Below are positions 11,057-22,479 of a stretch of DNA of 64,000 nt, piece after piece. The translations under genes and the position numbers were made by a program. Source of the stretch: Diabrotica undecimpunctata (lineage: Eukaryota > Arthropoda > Insecta > Coleoptera > Chrysomelidae); NCBI RefSeq assembly GCF_040954645.1, contig NC_092805.1, positions 19,184,741-19,248,740 of the forward strand. The letters are read 5' to 3'. The notes under the pieces were generated by a model that did not search any database, was not told the DNA's origin, and saw nothing but the letters and a program-made list of their open reading frames with translations. Each line of letters starts with the position of its first letter. Position 1 is the first letter of the stretch.

Positions 11057-12186
11057 TCACACGAAGAGTCTACTAGGGATACTTCGAAGATGTAGATGTA
11101 ATTGCCAGCTAGAAAAATACAACACTGTGCAGCTTTATTATTTTTGATTGTTGTCGAAAATCAGTGCCTGAATTGGTATAAAAATGTACGAAAATGAAAA
11201 TACCCAATATCAAAATAATACATGGTAATACAAAGATAAGACACAGAAAATAAAAAAATTCAAGGAAAGAGACATGGAAGACCGTATCGAAGACGTGATA
11301 GGTCAACAAAAATAAAAAGCAGAGGAACACATAAATACCTGGTAAGCAAGCTTCACAAAACTGGGGTGATAAAATAAAGAAGACTTTCCCTACTACAAAA
11401 CGAGGAAAAAAGACTTTATTACAACACCAAATAAAAGAGTTAGTTGATAAATGCAATAATAAACGGTACTAATAATTTTTTTGGTTGATTACCAGGACTT
11501 GAAGTCCTTCTAGTTATTTTGCTTTGCTTTATAAATATAATGATTATTTTTAACTACGTATCACTACGTTACCATAGACTGCTTATACATAATGAATATG
11601 TTTTTAATTAATCATTTATACAGACATTTAATTTTTATAGGTATACTAATTGTTAATAATTCATTAATTTTTTTACCTTTTACATTAATTTCATTTTAAT
11701 CGGTTTGTTTATCAGAAATTGTATCAAGCTGATTTGAGAAGGAAGTACAACTGGAGAAATTTTTACGATACTATAAAGATTGTGGTTCAGTTTGAGAAAA
11801 AGTATTTGACTGTTCGTTTAGTTTTTCTGGTGGATTAGAGGTTAAAGACAAAAAATAGTTACGAAAAACCTTACATATTTTGATTTTTTGTGCAAAACAA
11901 TGTATTAAATAAATATTACAATATTTATGATAAGATTATGTCACATCTTAATATACAGTTACCAATACCTTTTTTATGTTTTGGTGTTGGTATAGTTGCC
12001 ACAAAACTGTTTCTAACACAATATTACAGTTCATTATAAAATGTGACTCGCATCGGTGATCCAAAGGATAAAGTGATCAATTACGGGAGGAGGATCCGAA
12101 TAACGGTTGTATGTGGATATCATCACAAAGGTGTTCTTTGTACATACATGTTTCAGACAGTTTTTTAAGTATGCTGTTGACATAAG

Positions 12187-12188
<2 letters not shown>
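11053..12188. other. No gene recognised
   Basis: Mostly AT-rich. A purine-rich stretch at 11110-11460 reads like a LINE linker on the plus strand (for example DRIEDVIGQQK) but is too weak to call. A short open stretch after TTTATCAG near 11716 (YQADLRRKYNWRNFYDTIKI) has no identity I recognise. Confidence 0.5.

Positions 12189-12273
<85 letters not shown>
12189..12273. repeat. (TA)n microsatellite abutting a LINE 3' end
   Basis: About 85 bp of TA dinucleotides. It directly adjoins the 3' end of the minus-strand LINE at 12274-14285, so it may be that element's simple-repeat tail. Confidence 0.95.
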
Positions 12274-12274
<1 letters not shown>

Positions 12275-14285
12275 CCTCTTTTTCTCTATATAGTCTCTTT
12301 TTAGGTTTCATATACAAATTTCCTCCAATTCTTCTTGTTGCTTGCTAATTTCTTCGCTTGCTCCTTGGTGACTCCTCTCCTGTCTAGGATGGCGGCAATT
12401 TCATCGTCCCAGGTCTTCATGGGTCTGCCCCTCGGTCTTTTCAAGGTTCTTCTCGCTTCCCACACTTATTTCACTTGGCTTTTTTTATCCATCCTTACCA
12501 TGTGGCCGTACCATCTCAGTTGGGCTTCTTCGATTTTCTTCTCTATTGATTTTACTTTAAGGCGTTCTCTTATTTCATCGTTCCGTATCCTGTCCATTCT
12601 GGTCACCCCTAGTACTCTTCTTAGATACTTCATTGTAATACTTTGCAGTTTATTTTTTAGTCTAGTGGTGAGCGTCCAGCTTTCACATCCAAATGTTAAG
12701 ATAGGTACAAAAACTGTGTTGTAGATAGCTATCTTTGCTTTTTGCAATACTTCTTTTTTTGATAGGAATGTGCTCTTAATTGCGTGGTATATCCGGGAAG
12801 CGTTTGCTATTCGATTGTTTATCTCTGCTTCTTGTGTACCCCTACTCTCTAGTTGCACTCCCAGGTATTTAAAGGTTTCGACTTGTTCTAAAGTATAGTT
12901 ATTGATTTTAATGTTTGTATGTTGGTCTGTTTTCCACATACCATGACCTTGGTTTTACTTTACTTACAGGTTACGTTTTTCAAGTTTATCTCTTCATACC
13001 TGGAGGTTTCTCTTAAGTGCGTCTTCGTTTCTTCCAAATACAACGAGGTCATCTGCAAATGCGCACTCCGCTATCTGTATCATTTCCAGGTTTCTATGTC
13101 CAACAAATATTCTCGATGTTTCTTATCTAGTTTCCTTCATTACATCATCTAGTACAATATTGAACAAGATGGGGCCTAGTACACCTCCTTGTCGTAAGCC
13201 ATCATTGACTCTAAACTCTTCTGATTCCATATTATCTGTTCTTACTCTGTTTCTTGTGTTCTTGTATAGGCTCATAATAGCTTTTCTGAGTTTGCTGTCT
13301 ACTTCTCTGTTTCTTAGGCTTTTGTCTATTTCGGTTCGCGGGGTTCTATCAAATGCTTTTTCGAGGTCTATGAAGGCTTGGTATAGTTCCGTGCTTGTAT
13401 TTCGTGCATTTTGTATTAGATGCTTGATTGTAAAATCATGGTCATGGATGCTTCTTCCCTTCCTGAAACCGCTGTGTGACTGCTCCAGCTTGTCGTCTAC
13501 TTCTTGTAGTAGTCTTTTCTCTAGTACTCGTTCGTAAACTTTCTAAAGGATACTCAGGAGAGTTATACCTCTGTAGTTGCTGCATTCTCGTCTATCACCT
13601 TTTTTGAAAATGGGTAGAATAACGCCCACTTCCCAGTCTTTTGGGATCTTGTTCTCATTTCATGCTTTATTGCAAACTTTTCTAAGCATTTCATTTCCAT
13701 TTTCTCCCATATTTTTTAGCATTTCCGCAGTTATCTTATCATAGCCAGCTGCCTTTCCTCTTTTGAGCCTGAGTATTATTTCTCTTATTTCTTCTATTGT
13801 TATTTCGTTTTGGTTTGGGTTCTCATATGGGTTTTCTTCAGTGTTGTCTGTTTCATTATTATAGTCTTTTTGAGTCAGAAGGTCTTCGAAATATTCTCTC
13901 CACCTATTCATAATATTTTCGTTCTCGCAGAGGACGTGGCCATCTTTGTTTTTAATTTGTTTTGGTGTTTGTTGTCTGTTCTCTGTTCTTAGGCTTCTCA
14001 GAGTTTTGCTAAATAGTTTTTGGTTAGTGTGGTAGTCCTTCTCCAGCTTATTCCCAAAATCCTCCCAGCTCTTCTTTTTTGCTTTAATCACCATGTCTTT
14101 TACTTTTGCCCTTTGTTGCCTATATTTTTGATAGCGTTCTGCATTCTGGTTCCCTAGATATTTCTTCCACGCTAACTTCTTAGATTTGACCTCTTCTTTT
14201 ATTTCATTACTCCACCAATTCGTACATTGTATATGCTTATATTTTTGTGACGAAAAATGTAACAAATTCACCCCCTCCAAAACGA
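12274..14285 (-). pseudogene. Non-LTR retrotransposon: linker, RT and C-terminus
   Basis: A well preserved minus-strand copy. At 14280-13660 is the linker (TNWWSNEIKEEVKSKKLAWK, KKSWEDFGNKLE, RWREYFEDLL, RLKRGKAAGYDKITAEMLKN). RT follows: VGVILPIFKKGDRRECSNYR, HSGFRKGRSIHDHDFTI, AFIDLEKAFDRTPR, GLRQGGVLGPILFN and catalytic ECAFADDLVVFG near 13040. At 12939-12466 are TFKYLGVQLESRG, LTFGCESWTL, RRVLGVTRMDRIRNDEIRER and YGHMVRMDKKS, then KRPRGRPMKTWDDEI to about 12300. The catalytic motif is intact. A few frame changes (near 12940 and 13540-13660) and loss of the endonuclease make it a dead 5'-truncated copy. Confidence 0.9.
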
Positions 14286-14892
14286 CCCTGGTTGCAACTA
14301 TTCTTTGTTCATTTACAATTTACTTCATGTATATACAAACATTACAATCTAAGAGGTTAACTGGTTTAGAAGGTTTAGTATTAAAAAAATCCGAGTTTAA
14401 AATGAGGACGCTATTTTCGGAATTTCGCAGAAAATCCTTTTTTTTTTTTAAATTAACTCAACAACTAAACAATATACAGAGAAATGCTTGAATACTATAA
14501 AAACAGATTTTTTACTGAGGACTCTTATTTTTTTATTGCTATAAACTAAAAATTAAATGAGAATTATTGTTTAAAAGTTGTATTCGCAAGCGTTTAGCAC
14601 CATCTTCAAACCCTTTCAGCGCAACCCTTTTTAAAACGAAGGATTTGAAAAAAATTTAATATACACTGCTTTTTTGCTTCTAAATTTTTTGATAAACTTT
14701 TTCCACCCCCGACTTGGGCTGGTAACTATCCCAGAGGAAACGCACATAATGGCATAGGGTAGATTTGTATTTCTGAGCTATTTGCTATATACTGAAAAAA
14801 TTTCATGCATATAAAAAGAATTATCAGCAGAAAACCCTCATACCCTGAACTATACCTAAAAGTTAAAAACATTTCTATCTATATGTACATAC
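14286..14892. other. Intronic sequence, no feature recognised
   Basis: Lies downstream of elongase exon 4 on the minus strand, hence in its last visible intron. Contains a poly-T run near 14440 and no supported frame. Confidence 0.6.
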
Positions 14893-15055
14893 CTGCTAAA
14901 AATCTGACAAGCACCCAAGTCTCTATTGGAGTTAAACTGTGATGGTACACATGCAAGAACGTCACCTGGTTATTTTTCTTCCTCAAGATAAAAAATACCG
15001 TATCTGCAAATTCTGTCAGTTTGGAAATATAGTACCACCAACACAAATTTGCCAT
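14893..15055 (-). CDS. Elongase (ELO family) coding exon 4
   Basis: 163 bp, acceptor TTTTGTAG|AT and donor CAG|GTATGT, encoding residues about 112-165 of the joined product. It begins [16 protein letters not shown], then carries [18 protein letters not shown] and HVYHH. The K-x2-E-x2-D-T...LRKK motif and the H-x2-H-H histidine box (residues 146-150), which binds the catalytic metal in ELO enzymes, are all present, so this exon holds the catalytic core. It ends in phase 1 (G|). EFADT replaces the more usual EFFDT. A mariner relic begins 86 bp upstream at 15141. Confidence 0.92.
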
Positions 15056-15222
15056 CTACAAAATTTAAGAAAAATTATTATATAAATAATTATTGTGTAA
15101 GTTTTTCAGAGATATTTCTCTTTCGTTTAAGTTGTGTCCTCAGCGGTCCGATAAGTACTTAGCCTATAAAAATAACACGATCATTTTCAAACAGGGCGAT
15201 TTATTTCTCCATTTAACTCGAT

Positions 15223-15773
15223 ATTGATGATGATATCCAACCTCCGATTGGGAGACCGCACTCTCCGTTCGGCTCGCGGAAATAAGAATACGGCCGAGGT
15301 CAGAAGGCCCTGTCTGTCGTAAGAGGCGACTAATGGGTAGGAATTGAGAGGTGGAGAGCCGTCGCTTGAGGTGTCGGGTTTGTAGAAACACACACGAACG
15401 CTTAGGCGTCACGGTCACCGGTCTACACTCCTAGTATCCGAGACGAGACTCTCGTGGGACCACTCTACTCTCATTCCAAGAGAACCAGGCGAGGTTGAAT
15501 GAGCTGGGCCCGTACACAGCTCTGTTGGCCTTGGATAACGGGTAGGCGAGGTAATCGCAACACAGGTACTACGGGGAAGGTGGAGCCCCACGAGACGTTT
15601 CGTGTGTACGTAGCGTGGCACCTTCATTTTGGTGTCGGACTCGTAGGGGCAGTGGATTCGTTAACAGTAGTATAGCCGAAAGGACAGGAAGACCAGGGAC
15701 CAGGGCCAGTTTTTTCAAAATTGAAGGGCACAAAAACTTGCAATGGGAGACGGCACTTGAAGAAGAAGAAGCT
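15223..15773 (+). mobile_element. Group 1 LINE 3' scrap split by a GC-rich insertion
   Basis: 15229-15256 reads like the end of a group 1 ORF (MISNLR, as in the copy at 22509-22530) and 15744-15773 continues it with GGGAGACGGCACTTGAAG plus a GAAGAAGAAG tail. The two halves are separated by 487 bp. Only about 60 bp of the LINE is present. Confidence 0.7.
15257..15743. mobile_element. GC-rich 487-bp insertion with 8-bp target duplication
   Basis: Bounded by TGGGAGAC at 15249-15256 and again at 15744-15751, apparently a target-site duplication. It is strikingly GC-rich for this window. It contains CTGTCGTAAGAGGCGACTAA-like sequence (TGTCTGTCGTAAGAGGCGAC near 15310), which I associate with 5' untranslated regions of insect LINEs. 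No terminal inverted repeats and no obvious pol III boxes are seen. Open frames across it on the minus strand are probably incidental. It may be a truncated LINE 5' region or a SINE-like element. Confidence 0.55.
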
Positions 15774-15784
15774 CGATACACTTG

Positions 15785-16456
15785 ACCTAGCAATGCTGCA
15801 ACTTCTTTAACCCATCTGAAAAATACGTTCTCTTGAAGTTTGCAGAGTAGGCTTGCTGGGTGGCGACGACCTCCTTATTTGAATCAAATTTATGTTCGGC
15901 GAGTGACTTGGAAACGCAAAGAAGTCGCACGGGGTCAAACCTGGAGAATACAGTGCATAAGGTAGAATATAGCACGATTTGGCATATTATAGCTCTCTGA
16001 CCATTTTAGGGTCCTCTAGGTAGTCGAAATTAATCTCACTTTGTGAATCCACAAAATGGTGGCCATAACCTTTCCGGGTGAAAGGACAGTCTTTGCTTTC
16101 TTCGGTACACGTTCGAAGGGTGAAGTCCTCTTGGTCTTTGGTGTATACCAATGGATCCATCTTACGTCGATGGTCACGAAACGACGCAAAAACTCCTTCG
16201 TATTAAGCTTAAACAGCGTTAAACAGTGCTCGGAAGTGGTTTCACAATTGCGCTTGTTGTCTGGAGAGAGAAAACTCGGTATCCATCAGGCCGGCAGATT
16301 TAGCCCGTAGCCATTTTCGTTAAACAAATTTTTGACGGTCGGCATCGAAGAATATGAGTCATCATATGCAGTATAGAAGCGCTCTTTAATGTATCTACCC
16401 TAATTTTCTTTCAAAAATAAGAACAGACTCACTGACTGATATTTCTCCTTTTCCAT
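15785..16456 (-). pseudogene. Mariner transposase, internally deleted
   Basis: Starts at ATG 16456 (MEKEKYQSVSLFLFLKEN), then FYTAYDDSYSSMPTVKNLFN, the N-terminal helix-turn-helix region of mariner proteins. Next come EFLRRFVTIDVRWIHWYTPK (first catalytic Asp, normally VTxDETW), PKKAKTVLSPGKVMATILW and YSPGLTPCDFFAFP (the third catalytic Asp region, normally SPDLAPCDYFLFP), with a tail at DGLKKLQHC. The middle segment with the second Asp (HQDNAP) is missing, and stops and frame changes occur near 16010 and 15900. It is about 220 codons long where about 345 are usual, so it is dead. Confidence 0.88.
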
Positions 16457-16638
16457 TTTTCTAAAATACACGGATACGCCTGCTTCCATACGCGGTTGAA
16501 TCAAAACTACTGGTCCGATATGACTAAAATTTTGATTGTAACCGCCTACGAAAATGTATGTACGACAGTATATTAAATTTCTCTTGCAATAGTGGCGCTA
16601 TCGGACAGTGAGGCTACGTACTTATCGGATCGCTCCCT

Positions 16639-17216
16639 AAAGCTGATAAAAATGCAAGTTTCTTTTATAATCCATTAATCTTTTGTAGCTATTTGAATAT
16701 TATTTTTTCCGTCAGAGTACTGGAGTGGTTGGCTACTGGATGGAAAGTAAGTTGGAATACTTGGAATTATCGTTAGGCTATAACGTGGGTTTAGTTTGAG
16801 TATTATCTAGGCGACACGTGTGAATATACTATTTATGTTGTTTATGATGATGTCGATTTCATCAATGGATTTATCTTTTTAACCCATATAGTAGGTATAA
16901 AGCATCAAATTTCAGAGTAAATCAGCTATTTCTTCTTTGTCTTGTTTCAAAAAGTATATTTTTGGGAACAAATAGTAACAATTAAAATTAAAATAAAATT
17001 TTTTTGACGTTTTGAATGGCAGACCAGAAATCGTTTTTAAAAAAATTATATAAATATATACATAAAACAAAAAATATAAATTAACTATTTTTTTCCGTCA
17101 ATTGGCACATAAGTATTACGTTTCTCTTTCAATTTACTGAAAAACATAACATTTATAGGTTAATGATTGTTTATTATCTTTTGTTTAAAACAAATTAATT
17201 ATAAATTTTAACTTAC
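16639..17216. other. Elongase intron sequence, nothing recognised
   Basis: AT-rich, lies between the mariner relic and elongase exon 3. Confidence 0.6.
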
Positions 17217-17297
17217 CCTTAACGCTTTAGAGTTAGTTGAGTAGTCTATTGGCTGACATCGAAAACTGTAGTCCCAAAACCAACCACTCATTAGATG
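17217..17297 (-). CDS. Elongase (ELO family) coding exon 3
   Basis: 81 bp, acceptor TATTTTAG|CA and donor AGG|GTAAGT, exactly 27 codons in phase 0: HLMSGWFWDYSFRCQPIDYS then TNSKALR. This is the short loop exon of ELO proteins (family pattern GW...YS.RCQPVDYS.SP.ALR). It joins in frame to exon 2 (ending LYE) and exon 4 (starting MANLCWW). No other minus-strand frame nearby explains the matches. Confidence 0.92.
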
Positions 17298-18049
17298 CTA
17301 AAATAAAACAATATTTTACCGACATTATTCATATACAGGTCAGTAGTTATATATTACTTATAAATTACAAATTTAATAAACACATTGGAAATGTCGAATG
17401 ATATTTTGTCGAAAAGTTTACGAAACTTTGCTGCCAAATGGAAAGAAATTTCTAAACGGATAGTCACTCCGAAATATGCAAAAAAATTCCTTTTTTTTTC
17501 TGGTACATTTCTCTAGCGTTAGTCGGCCATAGTTTTCCTCGTTCCCCATAATCAGCTCAAGGTACTAAAGCTTTTAAAACCAGTAGTCGCTTTTCGGTTG
17601 CTTTAGTAGTCACTTTCTTCGTTTCGGAATAACTGTCCGTACCATTTTAGCTGTTGCTTTCCTCTATAATGATCTTTTTGGCTCCGATCATTTCTTTGAT
17701 TCGTTCATTTTCAACTCTACCTCCTTCTTCTTCTTCAACGTACTTAACGTTTTAACATCAAAAGGTCTCTTTTCTAGTGGTAATAGTCATTATATAGTTG
17801 AAGTCATTATAAAGTATAGTTAAGGTAGATCAACAATATGTAATTATAATTATAAGGAAGTTGATGAAGAAATATAGGAATAAAAAAACAAACGCTCATA
17901 TAGTATCCTTTGATGTTGATAAACTGTATGTTGTTTGATATAGCTCCTCGTAAGTTTCTGTGGTGAACGTTCAAAAAGAAAGTGAGTAGTGAGCTATTAA
18001 TTACTAGCGAGAGGACATGGATGGGAGAGACATAAATTTTATGTTAAAA
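17298..18049. other. Elongase intron sequence, nothing recognised
   Basis: Start of the 29.9-kb second intron (17298-47176). AT-rich, with a short CTTCTTCTTCTTC run near 17728. Confidence 0.5.
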
Positions 18050-19375
18050 TAGGACTACTAGGACCAGATAAGACCAGATCTGACCAAATAACTATTAAAA
18101 CTGATCCAAAAAATAATAGAACAAAACAGAAGTCCTCAGAATGGAGATTAGGCATCCTAATACCTCTCTTTAAAAAGTGAGACAAATCGGACCCGGAAAA
18201 TTACAGAGGAATTAATTTATTAAACACTAAATAAACTAAATGAAATTATAACACGAGCCGAAAATAAACAAGGTTTTATGTCGGGAGGATCATGCACTGA
18301 CGCTATATTTATAATGACGCAAGTTAAAGAAAAATCATTAGAATACAACAAACCGGCATATCTATGTTTCGTGGACCTTACGAAGGCATTTGACCGGGTC
18401 AAATTAAAAGACATTATCCACTTATTGTACGCAAGAGAGATACCTCTAGGAATAATCAAAACGATCGAAAATATCCACCAAAATAACACAATAAAAGTAA
18501 AAGTAGAAGAAGAACTAACCGACCCTATGAAGCTGGCAATGGGATTAGACATGCAGATTAACTGAGTCCTCTATTGTTCAACCCAATTATGGTTGAAATA
18601 ATAAAAAAAGTAAGAACTAAAAAAGGATACCAACTGGGAGAAAAACAACTTAAAATAATCTGCTATGCAGACGACGCAACGGTACTCTCTCAAAGTGAAG
18701 ATGATTTACAACGTATGCTGCACCAATTTAATATAACCGCCAGAAAATTTAACATGTTAATTTCCCAAAAAAAGACAAAACGCATGGTTACAACAGCAAA
18801 TTTACTAAGATGTAAATTGCAGCTGGAAGGTCAGATAATAGAACAAGTGATGGAGTTTAAATATCCAGGCACCACATTATCTAGCTAAGGAAAGCTCGAA
18901 CCCAAAGTAAAAGATCAAGTGAATAGAGCAAACAGAGCCGCAGGCTGCCTAAATGAAACAATATGGAGAAATAAAAATATCGAGAAAGAAACAAAGGGCA
19001 GAATTTACAAAACAGTCATCAGACAAATTATGACATACGCGGCAGAAGCAAGACCTGACACAGAGAGGGCAAAAAGGATGTTAGAAACAGCAGAGATGAA
19101 GACACTTTAAACAGTTGATGATAAGACACTATGAGACAGAGCTTGAAGTACAGATATACGACGTAGATGCAAGATGGAGAATATCAAGAACTGGGTAAGA
19201 AATAGAAGAGTAGAATAGAACGATCATATAAGCCGAATGATAACAAATAGAGAGTAAAGAGGGCAAGAGACGGTTCACCAATAGGAAGACGATCACTAGG
19301 AAGACCACAAAAACGATGGGACGACAACTTACTAGAGGCACATGTAAAAAGAAGAAGAAGAAGAATAAGAAGAAA
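18050..19375 (+). pseudogene. Non-LTR retrotransposon, RT to C-terminus
   Basis: Begins in the linker (GPDKTRSDQ, IPLFKK, PENYRGINLL), has a small internal deletion near 18230, then QGFMSGGSCTDAIFIMTQ, CFVDLTKAFDRVKLKDII, a stop at 18563 where RQGD should be, SPLLFNPIMVEIIKKV and an intact KIICYADDATVL near 18655. After a stop at 18886 come QVNRANRAAGCLNETIW, RIYKTVIRQIMTYAAE and later GSPIGRRSLGRPQKRWDDN. It ends in an AAGAAGAAGAAG tail near 19370. Several nonsense changes make it non-functional. The C-terminus differs from groups 1 and 2. Confidence 0.9.
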
Positions 19376-19439
19376 TAGGATTACATCAGGGTGTTGCTTC
19401 GTCCTTATTTTTCTCATTGCTATGTTGTGGATCAAGTAA

Positions 19440-19915
19440 CATGAAAAATACAGGCAGATATTTCTCGGTATTTCATTCTCTACTAGACTTTCCTGCGGAT
19501 CTTCATCAAAATTTTATTTCTGCGGCTTTAAGTATCTGTTCTGTTTTAGTTTTTAGACTTCACTGCCAAGTTATAATGCACCGGATTGTGGTGTTATATT
19601 TTTTTGTAGCTTTCGATAGCTTCTGATCCCAGAGACCCCATTTAGTATCGATATTATTCTCCTACTCTATATGTTTCTGTACCGTGTTACGTAGTCCATT
19701 GTGCGATCATTCGTAATATGTAAACGTAGATATTTATAATTTTCACAACGCCTGATGTGTTCTTCACTTTGTAATATTAGGTCCTGTTTTACCCCTCCTA
19801 CGCACATAGTTTCTATTTTAGTTACGTATAATTCTAGTCCGCATTTACTCTATTCTTTTAGGAATGTACTTGTCATATAATTCAGATCATCATTGTCCTG
19901 TGTCATCATTATCTG
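19440..19915 (-). pseudogene. Decayed LINE thumb/C-terminal fragment
   Basis: Minus-strand pieces in shifting frames: KTKIMCVGGVKQDLIL, CENYKYLRLHITNDRTMDYV, RNI..RRIISILNGV, RKLQKNITPQSGA and LGSEV.KLKQNRYLKPQK. The order is that of a LINE RT thumb and connection region (YKYLG...GT.D.E...R...YGSE.W.L). It is heavily mutated, bounded on the upstream side by another LINE scrap, and carries no catalytic motif. Confidence 0.65.
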
Positions 19916-19919
19916 ATCT

Positions 19920-20150
19920 TCTTCTTCTTAACGTGCCCCATCCCTAAGGACATTGGCGATCATCATGGCCCATTTGACTCTATCTGCAGCCGTTCTGAAA
20001 AGTTCTATTGACGTTTTACCACTCCATTGTCTCAGATTGTTCAGCCAGGACGTGCGTCTTTTTATCGGTCCTCTTTTGCCTTCCACTTGGCACGTTTCAT
20101 TTAATGGACTGTACTGTAAGTGGCTTCTATTGTTGCCACTAACTGTTAAA
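19920..20150 (-). pseudogene. Group 1 LINE C-terminal scrap
   Basis: Minus strand: CQVEGKRGPIKRRTSWLNNL, RQWSGKTSIELFRTAADRV and MMIANVLRDGAR, then a GAAGAAGAAG tail at about 19918. About 230 bp in all, a strongly 5'-truncated copy. Its open reading is continuous through the last 60 codons. Confidence 0.85.
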
Positions 20151-20165
20151 TGGTTAAATAAAAGG

Positions 20166-20547
20166 TGTTTTATAAATAAACTTTATTATTTTATTTTATA
20201 AATTATATATATTTATTTTGATGGGTCAACAATCGTGTCCTTCTAGGCATAAAGTATATACCCATGACGACGGGAGCGGCTATGTACGTCGGTCATTTTT
20301 GCTAAAAAATCTGGATTATAAAGTATTTTATATTAGTGCAGATCATCATCAGTTTTAAGTTTTAAACAAATTTTTGTACAAATTTTGAGTGACCATTTTT
20401 CAATCCTTTAAATGTTTCACTCATCACCAATATGTTGAAAAGAAAAAATAATAACTGACAGAATAAGAGTAGAATTATTATCCAGTACTGCTTGGTTGTT
20501 GTTACAGGACACCTTTGGCATTTTATTCTTGTTAGGAATAACTCGAC
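20166..20547. other. Nothing recognised
   Basis: AT-rich, with no supported frame. Confidence 0.5.
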
Positions 20548-21966
20548 GGTAATATAAAGAGACTCACCCGAATTCTCAACCACATATATGTAGGGGGCAA
20601 CATCCCGGAAGAATGGCTTAAATCGATATTTTTACCTCTACCAAAAACAACAATCCCAAATCATGTAATGACTCTATAGATTGATAAGCCTAATGTGCCA
20701 CACTTTAAAGATTCTCTTGAAAATTGTTCAAAATCGAATTTATAAGAAATGTGAGCCGCAGATAGATGAAACTCAGTTTGGCTTCAGAGGAGGCATGGGT
20801 ACAAGAGAGGCATTATTTGCATTGACGGTACTCTTGCAGAAATGTCAGGAATATAACAAGAGTACATATGTATGCTTCATAGACTTTAGGAAGGCCTTTG
20901 ACCGAGTGCAGCATATGAAGTTAATAGATGAATTAAAAAACATCAATTTAGACAAAAAAGACATTGAGTTTATTAAGGCTATATACTACAACCAGAAAGC
21001 AGTAGTAAAGGTGAACGATATAGAAACAAATAATATACCGATTTCGAGAGGCGTTAGGCAAGGATGCGTCTTGTCTCCGACGCTTTTCAACGTGTACTCA
21101 CAGGTCATATTCAGAAAAGCCTTATGGGAAAGAAAAGAGGGAATACGAATTTTTGGAGAAATCATAAACACCATGAGATTTGCAGATGGTACGGTAATTA
21201 CGGCTGAGAGTATAGAAGAAGTACAAACTTTACTAGATGCAATAAATAGTGAATGCATTCAAATGGGACTTGACATCAACACAGATAAGACCAAATTTAT
21301 GATAGTATCAAGGAGTCCAATAAATAATGAATAACTAACTCTTGGTGGACAGCAAATAGAGAGAGTGACAAAATATAAATATCTGGGAGCTTACATCAAC
21401 ACAGAATTAGATCCAGACCAAGAGATCAGGGTACGAATAGACATGGCAAGGGCAGCGTTCTTAAAATTCAAGCAATTGTTCTCTGACAAAAATCTGAATA
21501 CTGCGCTGAGACTGAGGTTTGTTGAATGTTACGTCTGGTCGCAACTATTGTACGGGGTAGAAACATGGACATTAAAAGCGCAAATAGTTAAGAAGCTTGA
21601 AGCCTTTGAACTTTGGATATACCGGAGAATGTTGAGAATTCCATGGACTGCCAGGGTCACCAATGAGGAAGTGCTAAGAAGGATGGGTCGAGACAAAAAA
21701 TTGTTGAGAACAATAAAAGTACGCAAGACTGCATACCTTGGACACGTACTGAGAAATGATAAATATAGTCTTCTGCAGGTCATCATGCAGGGTAGAGTCG
21801 ATGGTAAAAAGGGAATAGGTAGAAAGAGGAAGTCATGGCTGCAAAATATTCGAGACTGGACAAACATGACTGTAGACGAATTATTCCACGTTGCAAAAGA
21901 CAGAGAAGCTTTTAAAAATGTGTTCGCCAACCTCCGTTAATGGGGACGGCATAAGAAGAAGAAGGA
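20548..21966 (+). pseudogene. Group 1 LINE, nearly complete RT and C-terminus
   Basis: IPEEWLKSIFLPLPKTTIPN, then a frameshift near 20670. From 20681 a long frame runs through SLMCHTLKILLKIVQNRIYK, TQFGFRGGMGTREALF, CFIDFRKAFDRVQHMKLIDE and GVRQGCVLSPTLFNVYSQ to TMRFADGTVIT. The catalytic box reads FADG instead of FADD. A single stop at 21332 separates it from the next frame (21365-21940): KYKYLGAYINTELDPD, LLYGVETWTLK, YRRMLRIPWTARVTNEEVLR, GHVLRNDKYSLLQVIMQGR and KSWLQNIRDW. It ends VFANLR and a GGGACGGCATAAGAAGAAGA tail. The low number of disruptions suggests a fairly recent but inactive copy. Confidence 0.93.
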
Positions 21967-22479
21967 ATAACTCATATGGAACGAGGTTCAATACTTTTTC
22001 ATTTATTTTATTGATTTAATTGAAATCAGGTTATGGTACTGGATAAGATTCTGTAATCTATTCGTTGTCTTTCCTTTTTATTATTCCTATTTCCCGATAT
22101 TATTTCCAGAATTTTTCAGAAGCAGTAACTAATTTAATTTGTTTTTTACTCATTATTTAACATTAGAGAATCATTTTAAAGATATTCTGAGCTAAGATAA
22201 GTTACTTGAATGTAGTTAATGTTTAATACGATGCTGATTTACTATTGTTCACGTCACTTCTAATGTGACATTAATAGTGTATACAATAATGCATTTTAAG
22301 TTTTATTTGTAATTATGTTGTCTCTTTATCGTTACAATTTGCATAATAAACTGGCAGTTTTAATTGGTAATAGTTTTGTCAAGGTTAACACATATATTAT
22401 CTTGTTTTATGTATGTAATGTTCTATAAAAATATTTCCGGTTTACATTTATTGAAATTAGAGAAAAAGCTTTATAATAT
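21967..22479. other. Nothing recognised
   Basis: AT-rich spacer, with no supported frame. Confidence 0.5.

Larger units (their letters stand above)
15141..16638 (-). mobile_element. Mariner element with nested insertions
   Basis: Terminal inverted repeats are recognisable. The left end reads CAGCGGTCCGATAAGTACTT (15141-15165 with AGCCT). The right end, at 16611-16638 read in reverse, gives AGGGAGCGATCCGATAAGTA followed by CGTAGCCT. Between them is a minus-strand mariner transposase relic, plus a short group 1 LINE scrap that itself contains a 487-bp GC-rich insertion. The whole lies in the intron between elongase exons 3 and 4. Confidence 0.85.

Noticed and set aside
11716..11840. Open stretch after TTTATCAG on the plus strand as a host exon
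   Set aside because: No recognisable protein and no clear donor.
13160..13537. Plus-strand frame of 125 codons
   Set aside because: Shadow of the LINE RT on the minus strand.
1..14892. Search for the elongase C-terminal exons
   Set aside because: No minus-strand stretch with the expected membrane segments and splice sites was found, so they are taken to lie outside the window.
15164..15793. Four overlapping minus-strand frames in the GC-rich block
   Set aside because: Open in several frames because of base composition; no domain, and the block looks like a non-coding insertion.
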